Below, piece after piece: positions 20,846 through 30,035 of a stretch of DNA of 31,164 bases. This DNA comes from a virus. The DNA is taken from positions 1-31,164 of IMG/VR virus record IMGVR_UViG_3300031509_000004; one strand, written 5' to 3'. The translations under genes were made by a program, and so were the position numbers. Each line of letters begins with the position of its first letter. Within the stretch, counting starts at the first letter, position 1. Under the pieces are notes generated by a model. The model did no database searches, was not told the DNA's origin, and saw only the letters and a program-made list of their open reading frames with translations.

Positions 20846-22036
20846 ATGCGCATCCGCCATCTGATCGCGAAGCCGAACCGCGACGGCACCGCCCGCTTCT
20901 ACTGGCAGCCCTCGGCCGAGCTGCGCGCCTGCGGCTGGCGTCCGCAGCGCCTGCCGGACGACCGCGCCGAGGCGGCCGCCCGCGCCGAGGCGCTGAATGC
21001 CGAGGTGGACGCCTGGCGCCGCGGCGAGCCCGCGCCGCATGCCCCGCCGGCCGCGCAGAAGCGCCGCGCCCCGGCGCCGGGCAGCGTCGCGGCGCTGATC
21101 CGCGACTACCGCGCCTCCCGCTGGTGGCGCGATCTCGCCCCCGCCACGCGCCGCCACTACGGCTGGGCGCTGGAGGCGATCGAGGACTGGGCCGGCGACA
21201 TGCCGGCGCGCGCCATCACGCCGCCTGCCGTGCAGGCCTGGCACGAGAGCCTGCGGCGGCGGGTGGAGGGCAAGGGCCGGCAGCGCCAAGTGGTCGAGAC
21301 CCCGGCCAAGGCCGCGGCCGCGCTGCGCGTGCTGCGCCTGCTGCTGCAGGTGGGCGTGCGGCTCGGCTACTGCTCGAGCAACGCGGCGGCGCGGCCCGGC
21401 ATCAGCATCGAGCGCCAGCGCGAGCCGATGCTCTGGCGGCCCGAACAGGTGGAGCACATGGTGCGCGTGGCCGATGCGCTCGGCTGGCGCAGCCTCGGCA
21501 CCGCCATCCTGCTGAATGCCTGGATCGGGCAGCGGGTGGCGGACGTGCTGAACCTGCCGCCCTGGTCGCCGGAGGGGGGCGCGCTGGTGCTGCGCCAGGG
21601 CAAGACGGGCCGGCGCGTGGCGCTGCCGATCGCGCTGGTGCCGGCGCTGGTCGAGCGTCTGCGGGCGGAGGCCGAGCGGCCGGGCGCGGTGCGCTCGCCC
21701 ACGCATCTGCTGCTGCATGACCGCACGGGCCGGCCGTGGCAGTTGAGCACCTTCGAGCATGTGTTCGCCGATGTGCGCGCGGCGGCGGTGCGCGGCCTGC
21801 CGGAGGCGGGTCTGCCGCCGATGCCCGACTGCGCCGGGCTGCTGTTCCGCGAGCTGCGGCACACGGCGGTGACGCGCCTGCACGAGGCCGGGGTTGATGA
21901 CTTGGGGATTGCCGGCATCACCGGGCACACGCCTGGCAGCGTGCGGGCGGTGCTGGATCGGCACTACCTGGTGCGCACCGAGCGCGCGGCGGCGGAGGCC
22001 TTCCGGCGGCGGCTGGAGACCGAGAACAAAGCGTGA
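20846..22036 (+). CDS. int: Tyrosine-type site-specific integrase
   Basis: This 396-aa recombinase has an arm-binding/core-binding N-terminal half (SAM-like segment ~79-175) and a catalytic half. Visible catalytic residues are R230 (IGQRVADVLNL), K253 (QGKTGRR), R338 (FRELRHTAVTRL), H361 (ITGHTPGSV) and nucleophile Y374 (LDRHYL). The first His of the usual H-x-x-R box is Arg (R335), a variant also met in phage integrases. It should recombine attP at 22113-22158 with a tRNA-Lys gene. The ATG directly follows the HTH gene stop. Confidence 0.93.
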   Translation: MRIRHLIAKPNRDGTARFYWQPSAELRACGWRPQRLPDDRAEAAARAEALNAEVDAWRRGEPAPHAPPAAQKRRAPAPGSVAALIRDYRASRWWRDLAPATRRHYGWALEAIEDWAGDMPARAITPPAVQAWHESLRRRVEGKGRQRQVVETPAKAAAALRVLRLLLQVGVRLGYCSSNAAARPGISIERQREPMLWRPEQVEHMVRVADALGWRSLGTAILLNAWIGQRVADVLNLPPWSPEGGALVLRQGKTGRRVALPIALVPALVERLRAEAERPGAVRSPTHLLLHDRTGRPWQLSTFEHVFADVRAAAVRGLPEAGLPPMPDCAGLLFRELRHTAVTRLHEAGVDDLGIAGITGHTPGSVRAVLDRHYLVRTERAAAEAFRRRLETENKA

Positions 22037-22041
22037 AGGAA

Positions 22042-22078
22042 CGTCAGAGGAACGGAGGGACTTTGACGTTCTCTGACG
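22042..22078 (+). terminator. Inverted repeat after the integrase, possible terminator or Int arm site
   Basis: CGTCAGAG (22042-22049) and CTCTGACG (22071-22078) are perfect 8-bp complements around 21 bases; an overlapping GAACGTC/GACGTTC pair exists within. It starts six bases after the integrase stop. The long loop and lack of a T-run weaken a terminator reading; binding sites for integrase arms are equally possible. Confidence 0.4.
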
Positions 22079-22102
22079 CGCACTTTCCTTTCGCGCTAAG
22101 TG

Positions 22103-22183
22103 GTTGATTTTCTGGTGGGCGCACAAGGATTCGAACCTTGGACCCGCTGATTAAGAGTTCCGCTGCAACGCAACAAAATCAAC
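22103..22183. repeat. 9-bp inverted repeat flanking attP core
   Basis: GTTGATTTT (22103-22111) and AAAATCAAC (22175-22183) are exact reverse complements, one on each side of the tRNA-like core. Symmetric AT-rich sites around a core are plausible integrase, Xis or host-factor binding sites. Confidence 0.55.
22113..22158 (-). other. attP core: 3' 46 bp of a tRNA-Lys(CUU) gene
   Basis: On the minus strand this reads from the anticodon loop CTCTTAA (anticodon CUU, Lys), through the variable region GGGTCC and T-arm CAAGG-TTCGAAT-CCTTG, to the acceptor TGCGCCC and ACCA. The 5' half of a tRNA is absent: upstream sequence no longer pairs as a full anticodon stem. This is the usual form of a phage attachment core that restores the 3' end of a host tRNA gene on integration. 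It lies 76 bp past the integrase stop. Confidence 0.85.
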
Positions 22184-22189
22184 GCACCG

Positions 22190-24559
22190 TCAGACTGGCG
22201 GCCGCGTGAGTGTGATCTGCAGCGTAAGCTCCGGCGCGTCGATCGCCGAGCCGGTGTGGTTGAACAGCCGCACCCGCACCGTGTCCGTCGCCACCACATG
22301 CGCCAGAGGCAGCAGGATGGTGGCAGGCGACACTCCCACTGCCACGTGATCGCCCGGCCGCGCGCCGGACACCGTGATATCGGTATGCGTCGAGCTGTTG
22401 GCGCCGATCGAAGGCGGATCCCATGTCGCCTGATGCGCCTGCGTGCGGCCGCCCCAGGGCCGCGCGCCGCCGTAGAGCAGATGCGGGGTGACCAGCGGCG
22501 AGGCATACACCCGCAGCGCCTTCAGCACCGCCGAGGCAGAGCCGCCGCGCACGCCGATGAACACGATGGCGCAGGACGGATGCAGCGTGACCCGCTGCAG
22601 CGCGTTCACCGGCAACCCGCCCGTCAGCGTGTCCAGGTTGACGTTCATCTCCCACCAATAGCTCGGCGCCCCTGCAAACACCGCATTGGCGTTGCTCCAC
22701 AGGACCGGGGCCGCCGCACCCAGCACGTTCTCCGCGCTGTCGAACTGCATCACCACGCCGCGCAGCTCGCTGCCCTCCGCGCCGAGGAACAGCTCCTTCG
22801 GCCCTTCATAGGCAGCAAGGGTGGTGCGCAGGTCGAACACGAAGCCAAGCGCCCGGGACGTCGGCACCACAATGCTTTCGGCGTTCAGAGTGAAGCCGGT
22901 GGCGCCGCCGAACAGCAGCGTATCCAGCGTGGTCGGGCTGCCGTTGGGGTTGCTCGAGGCGATGGCCATCCGCTCGAAGCCGACACCGCCTGCGACGGTG
23001 CGCACGTCGCGGTAGGCCAGGCGGCGCAGGTTGCCAGCCTCGGCCAGCAGCCACGGGCTGGACTGCGCGGCCGCCGCCTGATGCAGCGGCACGACGCTGC
23101 CACCCGCCCGCGTCGCGCTGGCCGGGTAATCCACCGCGCAGCCGAGAAAGCCATAGGTGCCGACATAGGCCACCTCGTAGACGGCATCGTTTTGCGCCGC
23201 CGTGTGCCGCGCCACGAAGCGCGAGCAGTTCTCCATGCGCACGCCATAGGCGCGCAGCGCGCGGCCGTTCACCTCCACCAGAAACGGGATGGCATCCACA
23301 GTGCCCGGCGTGCCCTGGCGGTTCAGCTCGAAGGCGGGGCCGAGGAAGACATGCGCATTGTGCAGGTCATAGGCCCCGGGTGCGGCCGACAGCCGCACCC
23401 CGAAGCGCGACAGCGTCGGATGCGTGGTCGAGGCATTCGCGAAATGCCCGCCGATGTAGCGCACGGAGTTGTTCCAGGCGTCCGGTCCCGGCTGCGAACA
23501 CCGGATGTCGAGGCCATAGCGGCAATCCACGATCCGGCCCAAGACCAGTGTCGTGTCCTCGAACCCCGCCGGCTGTCCGGAGATGCCGCTACCGAGCGTG
23601 CGGATGCCGACGGTGAACCCCTCGACGCGGCGATGCAGCACGTAGCACGCATCAAGGTTGCGCAGCACGATGCCGACATCGCCCTCGTTGGTCCAGCTGG
23701 CCAGGGACGACCGACGCACATCCAGCCCGACCAGCGCCTTCGCCTGCATGCGCTGGGTGGCGTTGCCGATCACTAGCGCCGCCTGCCCGGCCGGGCCGTT
23801 GTAGACCAGCGCGCCCTCCATCCGCACTCCGGCCACCGCGGCGGCCACCGTCACGGTGCCGGTCGTCCGCCAGGTGCCCTCCGGCAGCCACCACAGCAGC
23901 CCCTGCGCCGCCGCATAGTCGGCAGCCGCCTGCAGCGGCACCGTGTCATCGGCGATGCCGTCGCCCACACCGCCCCAGTGGCGCGGATTGGCAGCCCGCA
24001 GCAGCTCGGCCAGCAGCCGCGGCGTGGTGCCGCCGAGCGGCGTGACCGAGGTGCTGCTGAGGTCGGTGCCGGAGACCGCCACCGGCGCGCCGGCGGCGTC
24101 GAAGCCCAGCAGTTTCGAGGCGCGCTGCGCGACGGACGGCAGCTCCGCCAGCGCCGCCCCGTCGGTGATCGGCAGCCGGACGGAGCGTGAAAGGTCGCGC
24201 GCCAGCTGCTGCGCGGCGATCCACCAGCGCGCGAACTCGGCATTCAGCGCCGCCGCCCGCAGCGCCTGGCCGTCCGTCCATTCCGAGCTGCGCGACACCG
24301 GCTGCGCCGAGACCACCACGATCAGATCGCCCGCCAGCGCCGGCGCCGTCAGCGTCACCGTGAAGCCGCCCGGCGCGCCGATGCCGGACAGCGTGTAATC
24401 GCCCGGATTGGTCAGGGTCACGGTCACGCCGGCGCGCAACCGCACCACCTGCACGTCCGCCGCGGCGAACACGGGGAAGGTGACGGCGAACACCGTCTCG
24501 CCGCCGGTGCATTCGAAGCGGCGCAGCCGGGTATCCTCCGGCACGAGGCTGATGGTCAT
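22190..24559 (-). CDS. Tailspike with T7 anchor and pectate-lyase-like beta helix
   Basis: This 789-aa protein has an N-terminal adaptor (residues ~1-130) of T7 gp17 type: GGETVFAVTFPVF, a beta-rich region, then EWTDGQALRAAALNAEFARW and the trailing amphipathic helix. After a linker, HWGGVGDGIADDTVPLQAAA (from ~195) is the classic start of a pectate-lyase-3 right-handed beta helix with WLPEGTW following. The remainder is repetitive beta strand. It should bind, and probably cut, a host surface polysaccharide. The start overlaps the previous stop by ATGA; longer upstream reading is rejected. It is the last gene before attP. Confidence 0.85.
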   Translation of the reverse strand: MTISLVPEDTRLRRFECTGGETVFAVTFPVFAAADVQVVRLRAGVTVTLTNPGDYTLSGIGAPGGFTVTLTAPALAGDLIVVVSAQPVSRSSEWTDGQALRAAALNAEFARWWIAAQQLARDLSRSVRLPITDGAALAELPSVAQRASKLLGFDAAGAPVAVSGTDLSSTSVTPLGGTTPRLLAELLRAANPRHWGGVGDGIADDTVPLQAAADYAAAQGLLWWLPEGTWRTTGTVTVAAAVAGVRMEGALVYNGPAGQAALVIGNATQRMQAKALVGLDVRRSSLASWTNEGDVGIVLRNLDACYVLHRRVEGFTVGIRTLGSGISGQPAGFEDTTLVLGRIVDCRYGLDIRCSQPGPDAWNNSVRYIGGHFANASTTHPTLSRFGVRLSAAPGAYDLHNAHVFLGPAFELNRQGTPGTVDAIPFLVEVNGRALRAYGVRMENCSRFVARHTAAQNDAVYEVAYVGTYGFLGCAVDYPASATRAGGSVVPLHQAAAAQSSPWLLAEAGNLRRLAYRDVRTVAGGVGFERMAIASSNPNGSPTTLDTLLFGGATGFTLNAESIVVPTSRALGFVFDLRTTLAAYEGPKELFLGAEGSELRGVVMQFDSAENVLGAAAPVLWSNANAVFAGAPSYWWEMNVNLDTLTGGLPVNALQRVTLHPSCAIVFIGVRGGSASAVLKALRVYASPLVTPHLLYGGARPWGGRTQAHQATWDPPSIGANSSTHTDITVSGARPGDHVAVGVSPATILLPLAHVVATDTVRVRLFNHTGSAIDAPELTLQITLTRPPV

Positions 24560-27018
24560 GGCCTGCCTCCCATCGCGGCGTTGAGGGATGGCGCGCGGCG
24601 CGGCGCGCCCTCGCCCGGCGCCCACCAGAACTCCTGCTCGTATTCCCGCATGGCGCGGCGCTCGAGCTGGCGGAAGCGCCGCCCGGCCTCGGGGTCGGCC
24701 CACCATTGCAGCCGGTCCCACAGCAGCCGGTCCATGGCGAGCCGCGAATACCACAGCGAGCTGCCCGGCGTGTTGAGCCGCATGAACCGCATCAGATCGG
24801 TACCGAGCGCGCGCTCGCGCCGCTCATCGTCCAGCGCCTGGATGTTGAGGCCGGCGATCCTCGCGATGTCGGAGGCAAGCCCGCCCATCGGGCCGCCTGC
24901 CATCTGCGCGTAGAAGTCCTGGTCGGTGCGCGCCACCGCCGAATAGAGGAAGTCGCCCAGGATCCCCGCGCCGCCGCCCTGCGCGAAGGCGGCCAGCCAG
25001 AAGCGGTGGTCCTCCATGTTGCGCGGGTCGCGGCCCTTGGCGATCTCCTTGAGCTGCATGGCGAAGGCGCCCATCAGCGTCATGCCGATGCCGTAGCTCG
25101 CGAGATAGGCCGCCTTGCCGCGCAGCCCTTCCGCGTTCAGCCCGCGGCCGATGTGCATCAGCATCACGGTGACGGGGAAGGACTTGAACTGCATGGCGCT
25201 GCGGACGAACTCGCCGATGAAGGTGCCGGGCCTGGTCTGCCCCACCATCAGCGCGCGCTCGGCCGCGCCGGGCTCGGGCACCGCGAAGCGCGCCTCGGTC
25301 TGCACGAACTCGAGCAGGCGTGTTGCCGCTTCCAGCCGGGCGCGCCCTTCCGGCGTGGCCAAGTCCGCCGCCCGCGCCACCGCCTCGGGCGAAAGGAAGC
25401 GCCAGCCGCCTTCCGTCACCACGCCGGAAGCGCGCAGCATGTCCCACTCCGCCGGGCCGATGCCGTAGCGCTCCATGGCCCGGCGCAGCGGCTCCTCGAT
25501 GGCCTGGAACTCCCGCCCGGCGCGGTCGGCGAGCGCGCCCAGGAACTCCATGCCGATCGCCCAGCGCGCCGCCTGGGTGTGCGCCGTCAGCCCGGAGGCA
25601 CGCAGGACGAAATCCGCCGCACGGCTGCCAAGGCCCGTGCCGATCACATCCGCCTGGTTGCGCATGGCGCCGGCGGCGCGCTGCGCCCAGGCCTCGGCCA
25701 GCAGGCCCGCACGCACGGCAATCCTGCGATCCTCGGCATTGGCCGGGTTGAGCAGGCGCAGATAGTCGCGCATCCAGCCCACGGATGGCAGCCCGTTCCA
25801 GGCCGCCACCTGGCGCATGGTGGCGAAGTCGCTCACGCTGGAGAGCAGCGCCGAGCCGAGGCGCGACGCCGTCAGCCACCCCCGCAGCTCGCGGAACAGG
25901 GTGGCCGCCCATTCGTTGACCGGCGTGCTGGCCAGCCCCGAGACATGCGCCCAGGTGCTCTCGATCCGCCAGGCTTCGGCGCGCGCGCGGTCCGGCCGGT
26001 CGGCCAGGCGGCGCACCGCCTCATCGCGCAGGTAGCGGAGCATCCAATCCGGGTTGGGCCCCAGCACCTCCAGCATGGCGATGTCGCGCGCCATCCCGTC
26101 AATGTGCCCGTTCAGCAGGTCGTAGAGGTTGCGGTTGCCGACGCCGAAGCGCTCATTGGCTTCAAGCCAGGCCTCGGCCGAGGTCCACTGGAAGGCGCGC
26201 ATCTCGGCCCGCCGGTTGGCGAGCGCCCCAAGGCCGCGCTGCGCGCCGGGGGTGATGTCCACAAGCCCCTCGGTGCGGATGCGCTCATAGGCGTTGGCGA
26301 GGATCTCGGCCCGCCGCAGCGGGTTCACCTCGAGCCCCGTGTCTGGGTCGCGGATGGACAGCCGCCCCTGCGCGTGCTGGTCCTCCATCCAGCGCAGCCA
26401 TTCCTCGCGCCCGGCGGCGGCGACCTTCTCGCGGTCCCAGGCCTGCGGCAGGCGCCAGTCCTCGCGCCGCGGCAGGGCGCCGCCGGCGGCGTTGAAGCGC
26501 TCGACCAGCCCATCCGTCACGCGCCCCCAGGCCTCGGCCAGCGCGCGCAGGGCCGGGTCCTTCGGCGCCTCGCCATAAAGGGCGCGGACGAAGCCCGCGA
26601 GCCCCTCCTCGTCCCGCATCAGTCCGAGCATCCGCGACCGGAAGCGGTCCAGCACATCCACCAGCCCCGCATGGGCCAGGCCGCGGATGGCCCGCGCGCG
26701 GGCTTCCACGTTGGAATAGGTCGCCTTGCCCGAGAGGTCGCGCGCCAGAAGCGCGCGCACACCGGCGGCGAAGCCGTCCGGGTGGGCCTCGGCCAGGTCC
26801 ACATTGCGCGCGGCGGCGAGGATGCGCAGCGCGGTCTGGCGCTGCTTGGTCTCGGCGGCGCGGGTGATCTCCTCGGCCGCCTTGCGCATCGCCTCGGCTT
26901 CCGACAGGCCCTTGCCCAGCAGCTCCTCGACGCGCGCATTCACCCGCCCGGCCATGGCTTCGCTGATGCGCCCGGCCGCCACGGCATCGGCCACGCATTT
27001 GCGGTGGCGGGTGGTCAT
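24556..27018 (-). CDS. Large internal virion (ejection) protein
   Basis: This 820-aa protein is mainly helical, with a basic N-terminus (MTTRHRKCVADAVAAGRISE) and one hydrophobic stretch near residues ~640-670 (YLASYGIGMTLMGAFAMQLK) preceded by RSAMQFKSFPVTVMLMHIGR. Proteins of this size and layout follow polyvalent proteins in many podoviruses and are taken to be part of the ejected core that spans the cell envelope. No enzyme motif is recognised. It overlaps both neighbours by ATGA. By position it fills the place of T7 gp16, although the transglycosylase domain here is on the first ejection protein. Confidence 0.72.
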   Translation of the reverse strand: MTTRHRKCVADAVAAGRISEAMAGRVNARVEELLGKGLSEAEAMRKAAEEITRAAETKQRQTALRILAAARNVDLAEAHPDGFAAGVRALLARDLSGKATYSNVEARARAIRGLAHAGLVDVLDRFRSRMLGLMRDEEGLAGFVRALYGEAPKDPALRALAEAWGRVTDGLVERFNAAGGALPRREDWRLPQAWDREKVAAAGREEWLRWMEDQHAQGRLSIRDPDTGLEVNPLRRAEILANAYERIRTEGLVDITPGAQRGLGALANRRAEMRAFQWTSAEAWLEANERFGVGNRNLYDLLNGHIDGMARDIAMLEVLGPNPDWMLRYLRDEAVRRLADRPDRARAEAWRIESTWAHVSGLASTPVNEWAATLFRELRGWLTASRLGSALLSSVSDFATMRQVAAWNGLPSVGWMRDYLRLLNPANAEDRRIAVRAGLLAEAWAQRAAGAMRNQADVIGTGLGSRAADFVLRASGLTAHTQAARWAIGMEFLGALADRAGREFQAIEEPLRRAMERYGIGPAEWDMLRASGVVTEGGWRFLSPEAVARAADLATPEGRARLEAATRLLEFVQTEARFAVPEPGAAERALMVGQTRPGTFIGEFVRSAMQFKSFPVTVMLMHIGRGLNAEGLRGKAAYLASYGIGMTLMGAFAMQLKEIAKGRDPRNMEDHRFWLAAFAQGGGAGILGDFLYSAVARTDQDFYAQMAGGPMGGLASDIARIAGLNIQALDDERRERALGTDLMRFMRLNTPGSSLWYSRLAMDRLLWDRLQWWADPEAGRRFRQLERRAMREYEQEFWWAPGEGAPRRAPSLNAAMGGRP

Positions 27019-30000
27019 GCCGCCCCTCCGATCAGGCAGGCGGCCGCGGCGGCGGCCTCGGCGGCCTCGGCCTCGGCCTCGTCCAGCAGCTCGCGCGCGC
27101 CGCGCTGCGCCGTCTCCTCGGGCACCGGCAGGTCGCGCTCGGCGGCGATGCGCTGCGCTTCCAGGAGCTCGGCCGAGCGGGTGGCAGGGTCGGCGGCGAG
27201 GCGGCGGGCTTCGGCATCGGCGGCCAGCAGCCGCGCGGCCTGCGGCTCGGCGGCTGGCGGCGGCGCAAATGCCGGGTTTTCGCGGGCGGCCCCCTCCTCC
27301 GCTCGCCCGGCGGCGGCCAGCATCTCGGCAGGCGACGGCCGCGCCTCGGGCAGCAGCATGGGCCCGGCATCGGCGGCGCGCGCGCGCTCGACATAGCCGC
27401 GCAGCGCCTCCGTCAGCCGCACTTCGGGCTTGATGCGGCGCGCAAGGTCGCCCTCGGGGAACATCGCCTGCAGCATGGCCAGCCCCTGAGGCGTCATGGC
27501 CGGCCGCTCGAAATCCGCCTGCAGCACCAGATCGGCGAGGCTCACGCGCCGCTGCTGCGCCTCGGCGATGGCCTGCACCGCCTCGGCCAGCGCGGCGGTG
27601 GCATCGTATTCGGCCGGGATGCGCCCGGCGGCGGCATCGGCGCGCAGCGCCGCCCAGTCGCCCGCCAGGTTGCGCAGCGCCGCGGCCAGGCCGCGCATGC
27701 CCTCCGTCTCGCCGGCGATCAGCCTCGCCGCCACCGGCCCCAGCGCGTCGCCATAGGCGGCCGAGAGCAGCGCGCGGGTGACGCGCTGGATCAAATCCGG
27801 CGTCGGCGTGCCGTCGGCGGCGAGCAAACCGCTGCGCTCCTCTGGCGTCAGCCGCGCCAGGAAGCGGCGCAGGAACTCGCGATTGGCCGCCTGGTCCACC
27901 GTGCCGCCGCGCCAGAAGGGCAGGGCTGCGCGCGCGGCCTCGGCGTCGCGCGCCGCCATCTCGGTGGCCGTCTCGGCGGCCGTGCCGCGCAGATTGGCCT
28001 CGCGCACGAAGGCCGCGCGCTCGGCCGGCGTCATCTGGGTGATCCGCGCCGAGACCAGCACGGGCTCCTCGATGCCCGTCAGGTCGAAGCCCAGGCGTTC
28101 CAGCATGGCGAGATAAGCCTGGCGCTGGGCGGCCAGCGCCGGGTCGCGGTGGATGAGCGCGAGCGCCGCCACCCGGCCATTGCCGGACTCCACCACCCGG
28201 TCGGGGCCGATGATGGGCGCGCCGGCACCCGCCTCGACATTCGGCGCCAGGCGCTCGGGGATGAGGCGCGCGGCGATGGCGCGCACCTGGTCCTGGCTGG
28301 GGGCGGCGGCGCGATCGCGCGGCTGCAGCCCTTCGGCGTGCGGATAGGCCGGGTTGGGCCGGCCGTCCGGGTCGTGGCTCGGGATCAGTCGGCGGAGCGA
28401 GACCACGCGCGGCTGCACCAGCACGGCGCGGCCGGCGGGGGTGTAGGCGTTGAACTCCGTCAGGTTCGGCGATAGGGTTTGCGCGGCGGCTCCTGGTCCC
28501 CGTTTCGGACGTAGAGGTGGGGGCGCGCCCGGCGCCGGGCTCGATCCTGCCGTTCCAGGACCGCCACCCTTGCGGGCAAAGTAGGCCGTCTTCAGCGCCA
28601 GCAGTCCGCGCGCGGCGCGCACTGTCTCCACGATCACCAGGGTTCCGTCTGGCAGGTCTTTCTCGGCCCGCAGCACGGGCAGCCCCTGGTGCGTGGCGCC
28701 GTCGTGCCGGAACCTGTCCGCCTCACGCAGCCAGCGCGGCAGGTTGGCCAGGTCCTCCAGCGTCAGCGGCCGCACGCGGATATCGTCGCCTTCCGGCCCG
28801 TGCCGCTGCCACACATGGCGCAGCTCATCGCGCTGCATGACATGGACCAGCCCGCGCACATCCAGCCCCGTCTGCGTCCGGATGCGTGCGGCCACCTCGT
28901 CCGGAAGCGCGCCGAAGCCCAGCGCGAAGCTGCCCGCGCCGGGTGGCGCGTCCAGCGCCGCCGCCACCTGGGCCCGCACCGTGTCGGGCGCGGCCCCATC
29001 CAGGTCTCGAATTGGCACGCGCCGCCACGGCGGCGGCAGCTCGGGCACCGGCGGCGCCTCGGGCGTCTCCACCCGGCGTATGCCGGCCGCCAGCGCCGCC
29101 TCATGCGCCGGCACCAGTTCCGGCGCGCCGGGGGCGGCGGCCTCCTCCAGCGCGTCGGTGCGCGCGAGTGTGGCGGCATCCTGCGCCGCCACCCGCGCCG
29201 GGTCGGCCGGCGAGAGGCGCGCGGCCAGCCGCTCGGCCCCGACGATCGCCGCGCGCAAGCCCCCGCCGATGACGGCGCCGCCCAGCGCCGCCATGCCGAT
29301 CTGCTCAAGGCTGTCGTCCGGCAGGCCAAGCGACTGCCGGTAGGGCCCGGCGCGGGTCTCCACCACCGCCTGGGTGGCCCCTGCCACCGCGCCCTCGATC
29401 AGCGCGGTCCGCCCCACCTGCGCCAGCACGCCGCCGGCCATGCGCCCGGCGCCCAAGGGCAGGGTCAGCACCTGGATCGGGTCGGCGAAGATGCCCGCCA
29501 TGCCGCCCAGGAAGCCGCCGAACCCGCCGCCGAGGCCTTCCGCCGCCGCCGCTTCGGCCGCCGCGTTCTGCGCCCGCCGGCGCGCCATGGCGGCCACCTC
29601 GTGGCTGTAGAGGTAGCGATCGGCCTGGTCCGGCCGCTCCTCGCGCAGCCGCGTCACCGCCTGGTCCCAGGCCAGTTCGCGGCGGCGGCGCTCCTCGCGC
29701 TCGGCCTCGCGCCGGTCGAAGCGCCCTCCGGGCAGCAGATCAAGCGGCGTGGGCGGAACCACGCGCTGCAAGGCGCGGCCCAGATCGGGCAGGAAGGCGC
29801 CGGTCCAGTCGCCCGTCTCGTAGGGGTTCTCCACCGCCGCCCCGGCCTCGCGCAGCGCCGCCGCGGCGTCGTCGAAAGCGCGGCGCAGGTTGCGCTCCTC
29901 CGAGGCGAAGTTGCCGGTGGCGAGCTGCGCCTCGAGGTTGAGGGCGAACCGCTCGGCATCCGTGCGCGGCGTGGTGGGCAGCGGCTGCCAGGCCAGCGGC

Positions 30001-30035
30001 CGCGGTTCCTGCCCCAGCGCCAGCACGCCGCTCAT
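27015..30035 (-). CDS. Polyvalent ejection protein with PBECR nuclease and DdrB-like ParB domains
   Basis: This 1006-aa protein has several parts: a helical N-terminus; Gly-rich hydrophobic segments (~166-260, LGGGFGGFLGGMAGIFADPI); and a PBECR-type domain at ~370-490 (VMQRDELRHVWQRHG, then PLTLEDLANLPRWLREAD, then ALKTAYF). A DdrB-like ParB domain follows at ~540-690 (VVSLRRLIPSHD, GAPIIGPDRVVESGNGRVAA). A long Ala/Glu helical tail ends it. PBECR domains are barnase/EndoU/colicin-like RNases and DdrB-type ParB domains are predicted nucleases or nucleotide-binding modules; both are known from phage and mobile-element polyvalent proteins thought to act inside the recipient. The ATG at 30035 (ATGA with upstream stop) is preferred to a GTG at 30047. 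Confidence 0.82.
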   Translation of the reverse strand: MSGVLALGQEPRPLAWQPLPTTPRTDAERFALNLEAQLATGNFASEERNLRRAFDDAAAALREAGAAVENPYETGDWTGAFLPDLGRALQRVVPPTPLDLLPGGRFDRREAEREERRRRELAWDQAVTRLREERPDQADRYLYSHEVAAMARRRAQNAAAEAAAAEGLGGGFGGFLGGMAGIFADPIQVLTLPLGAGRMAGGVLAQVGRTALIEGAVAGATQAVVETRAGPYRQSLGLPDDSLEQIGMAALGGAVIGGGLRAAIVGAERLAARLSPADPARVAAQDAATLARTDALEEAAAPGAPELVPAHEAALAAGIRRVETPEAPPVPELPPPWRRVPIRDLDGAAPDTVRAQVAAALDAPPGAGSFALGFGALPDEVAARIRTQTGLDVRGLVHVMQRDELRHVWQRHGPEGDDIRVRPLTLEDLANLPRWLREADRFRHDGATHQGLPVLRAEKDLPDGTLVIVETVRAARGLLALKTAYFARKGGGPGTAGSSPAPGAPPPLRPKRGPGAAAQTLSPNLTEFNAYTPAGRAVLVQPRVVSLRRLIPSHDPDGRPNPAYPHAEGLQPRDRAAAPSQDQVRAIAARLIPERLAPNVEAGAGAPIIGPDRVVESGNGRVAALALIHRDPALAAQRQAYLAMLERLGFDLTGIEEPVLVSARITQMTPAERAAFVREANLRGTAAETATEMAARDAEAARAALPFWRGGTVDQAANREFLRRFLARLTPEERSGLLAADGTPTPDLIQRVTRALLSAAYGDALGPVAARLIAGETEGMRGLAAALRNLAGDWAALRADAAAGRIPAEYDATAALAEAVQAIAEAQQRRVSLADLVLQADFERPAMTPQGLAMLQAMFPEGDLARRIKPEVRLTEALRGYVERARAADAGPMLLPEARPSPAEMLAAAGRAEEGAARENPAFAPPPAAEPQAARLLAADAEARRLAADPATRSAELLEAQRIAAERDLPVPEETAQRGARELLDEAEAEAAEAAAAAACLIGGAA

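Noticed and set aside
22113-22158. A functional tRNA gene
   Set aside because: Only the anticodon-loop-to-CCA half is present; there is no D-arm or 5' acceptor strand, so it is an attachment core.
24706-27396. 896-aa plus-strand open frame
   Set aside because: It is antisense to the 820-aa ejection gene, with His/Gln/Arg-rich composition and no supporting ribosome binding site; a long chance frame in GC-rich DNA.
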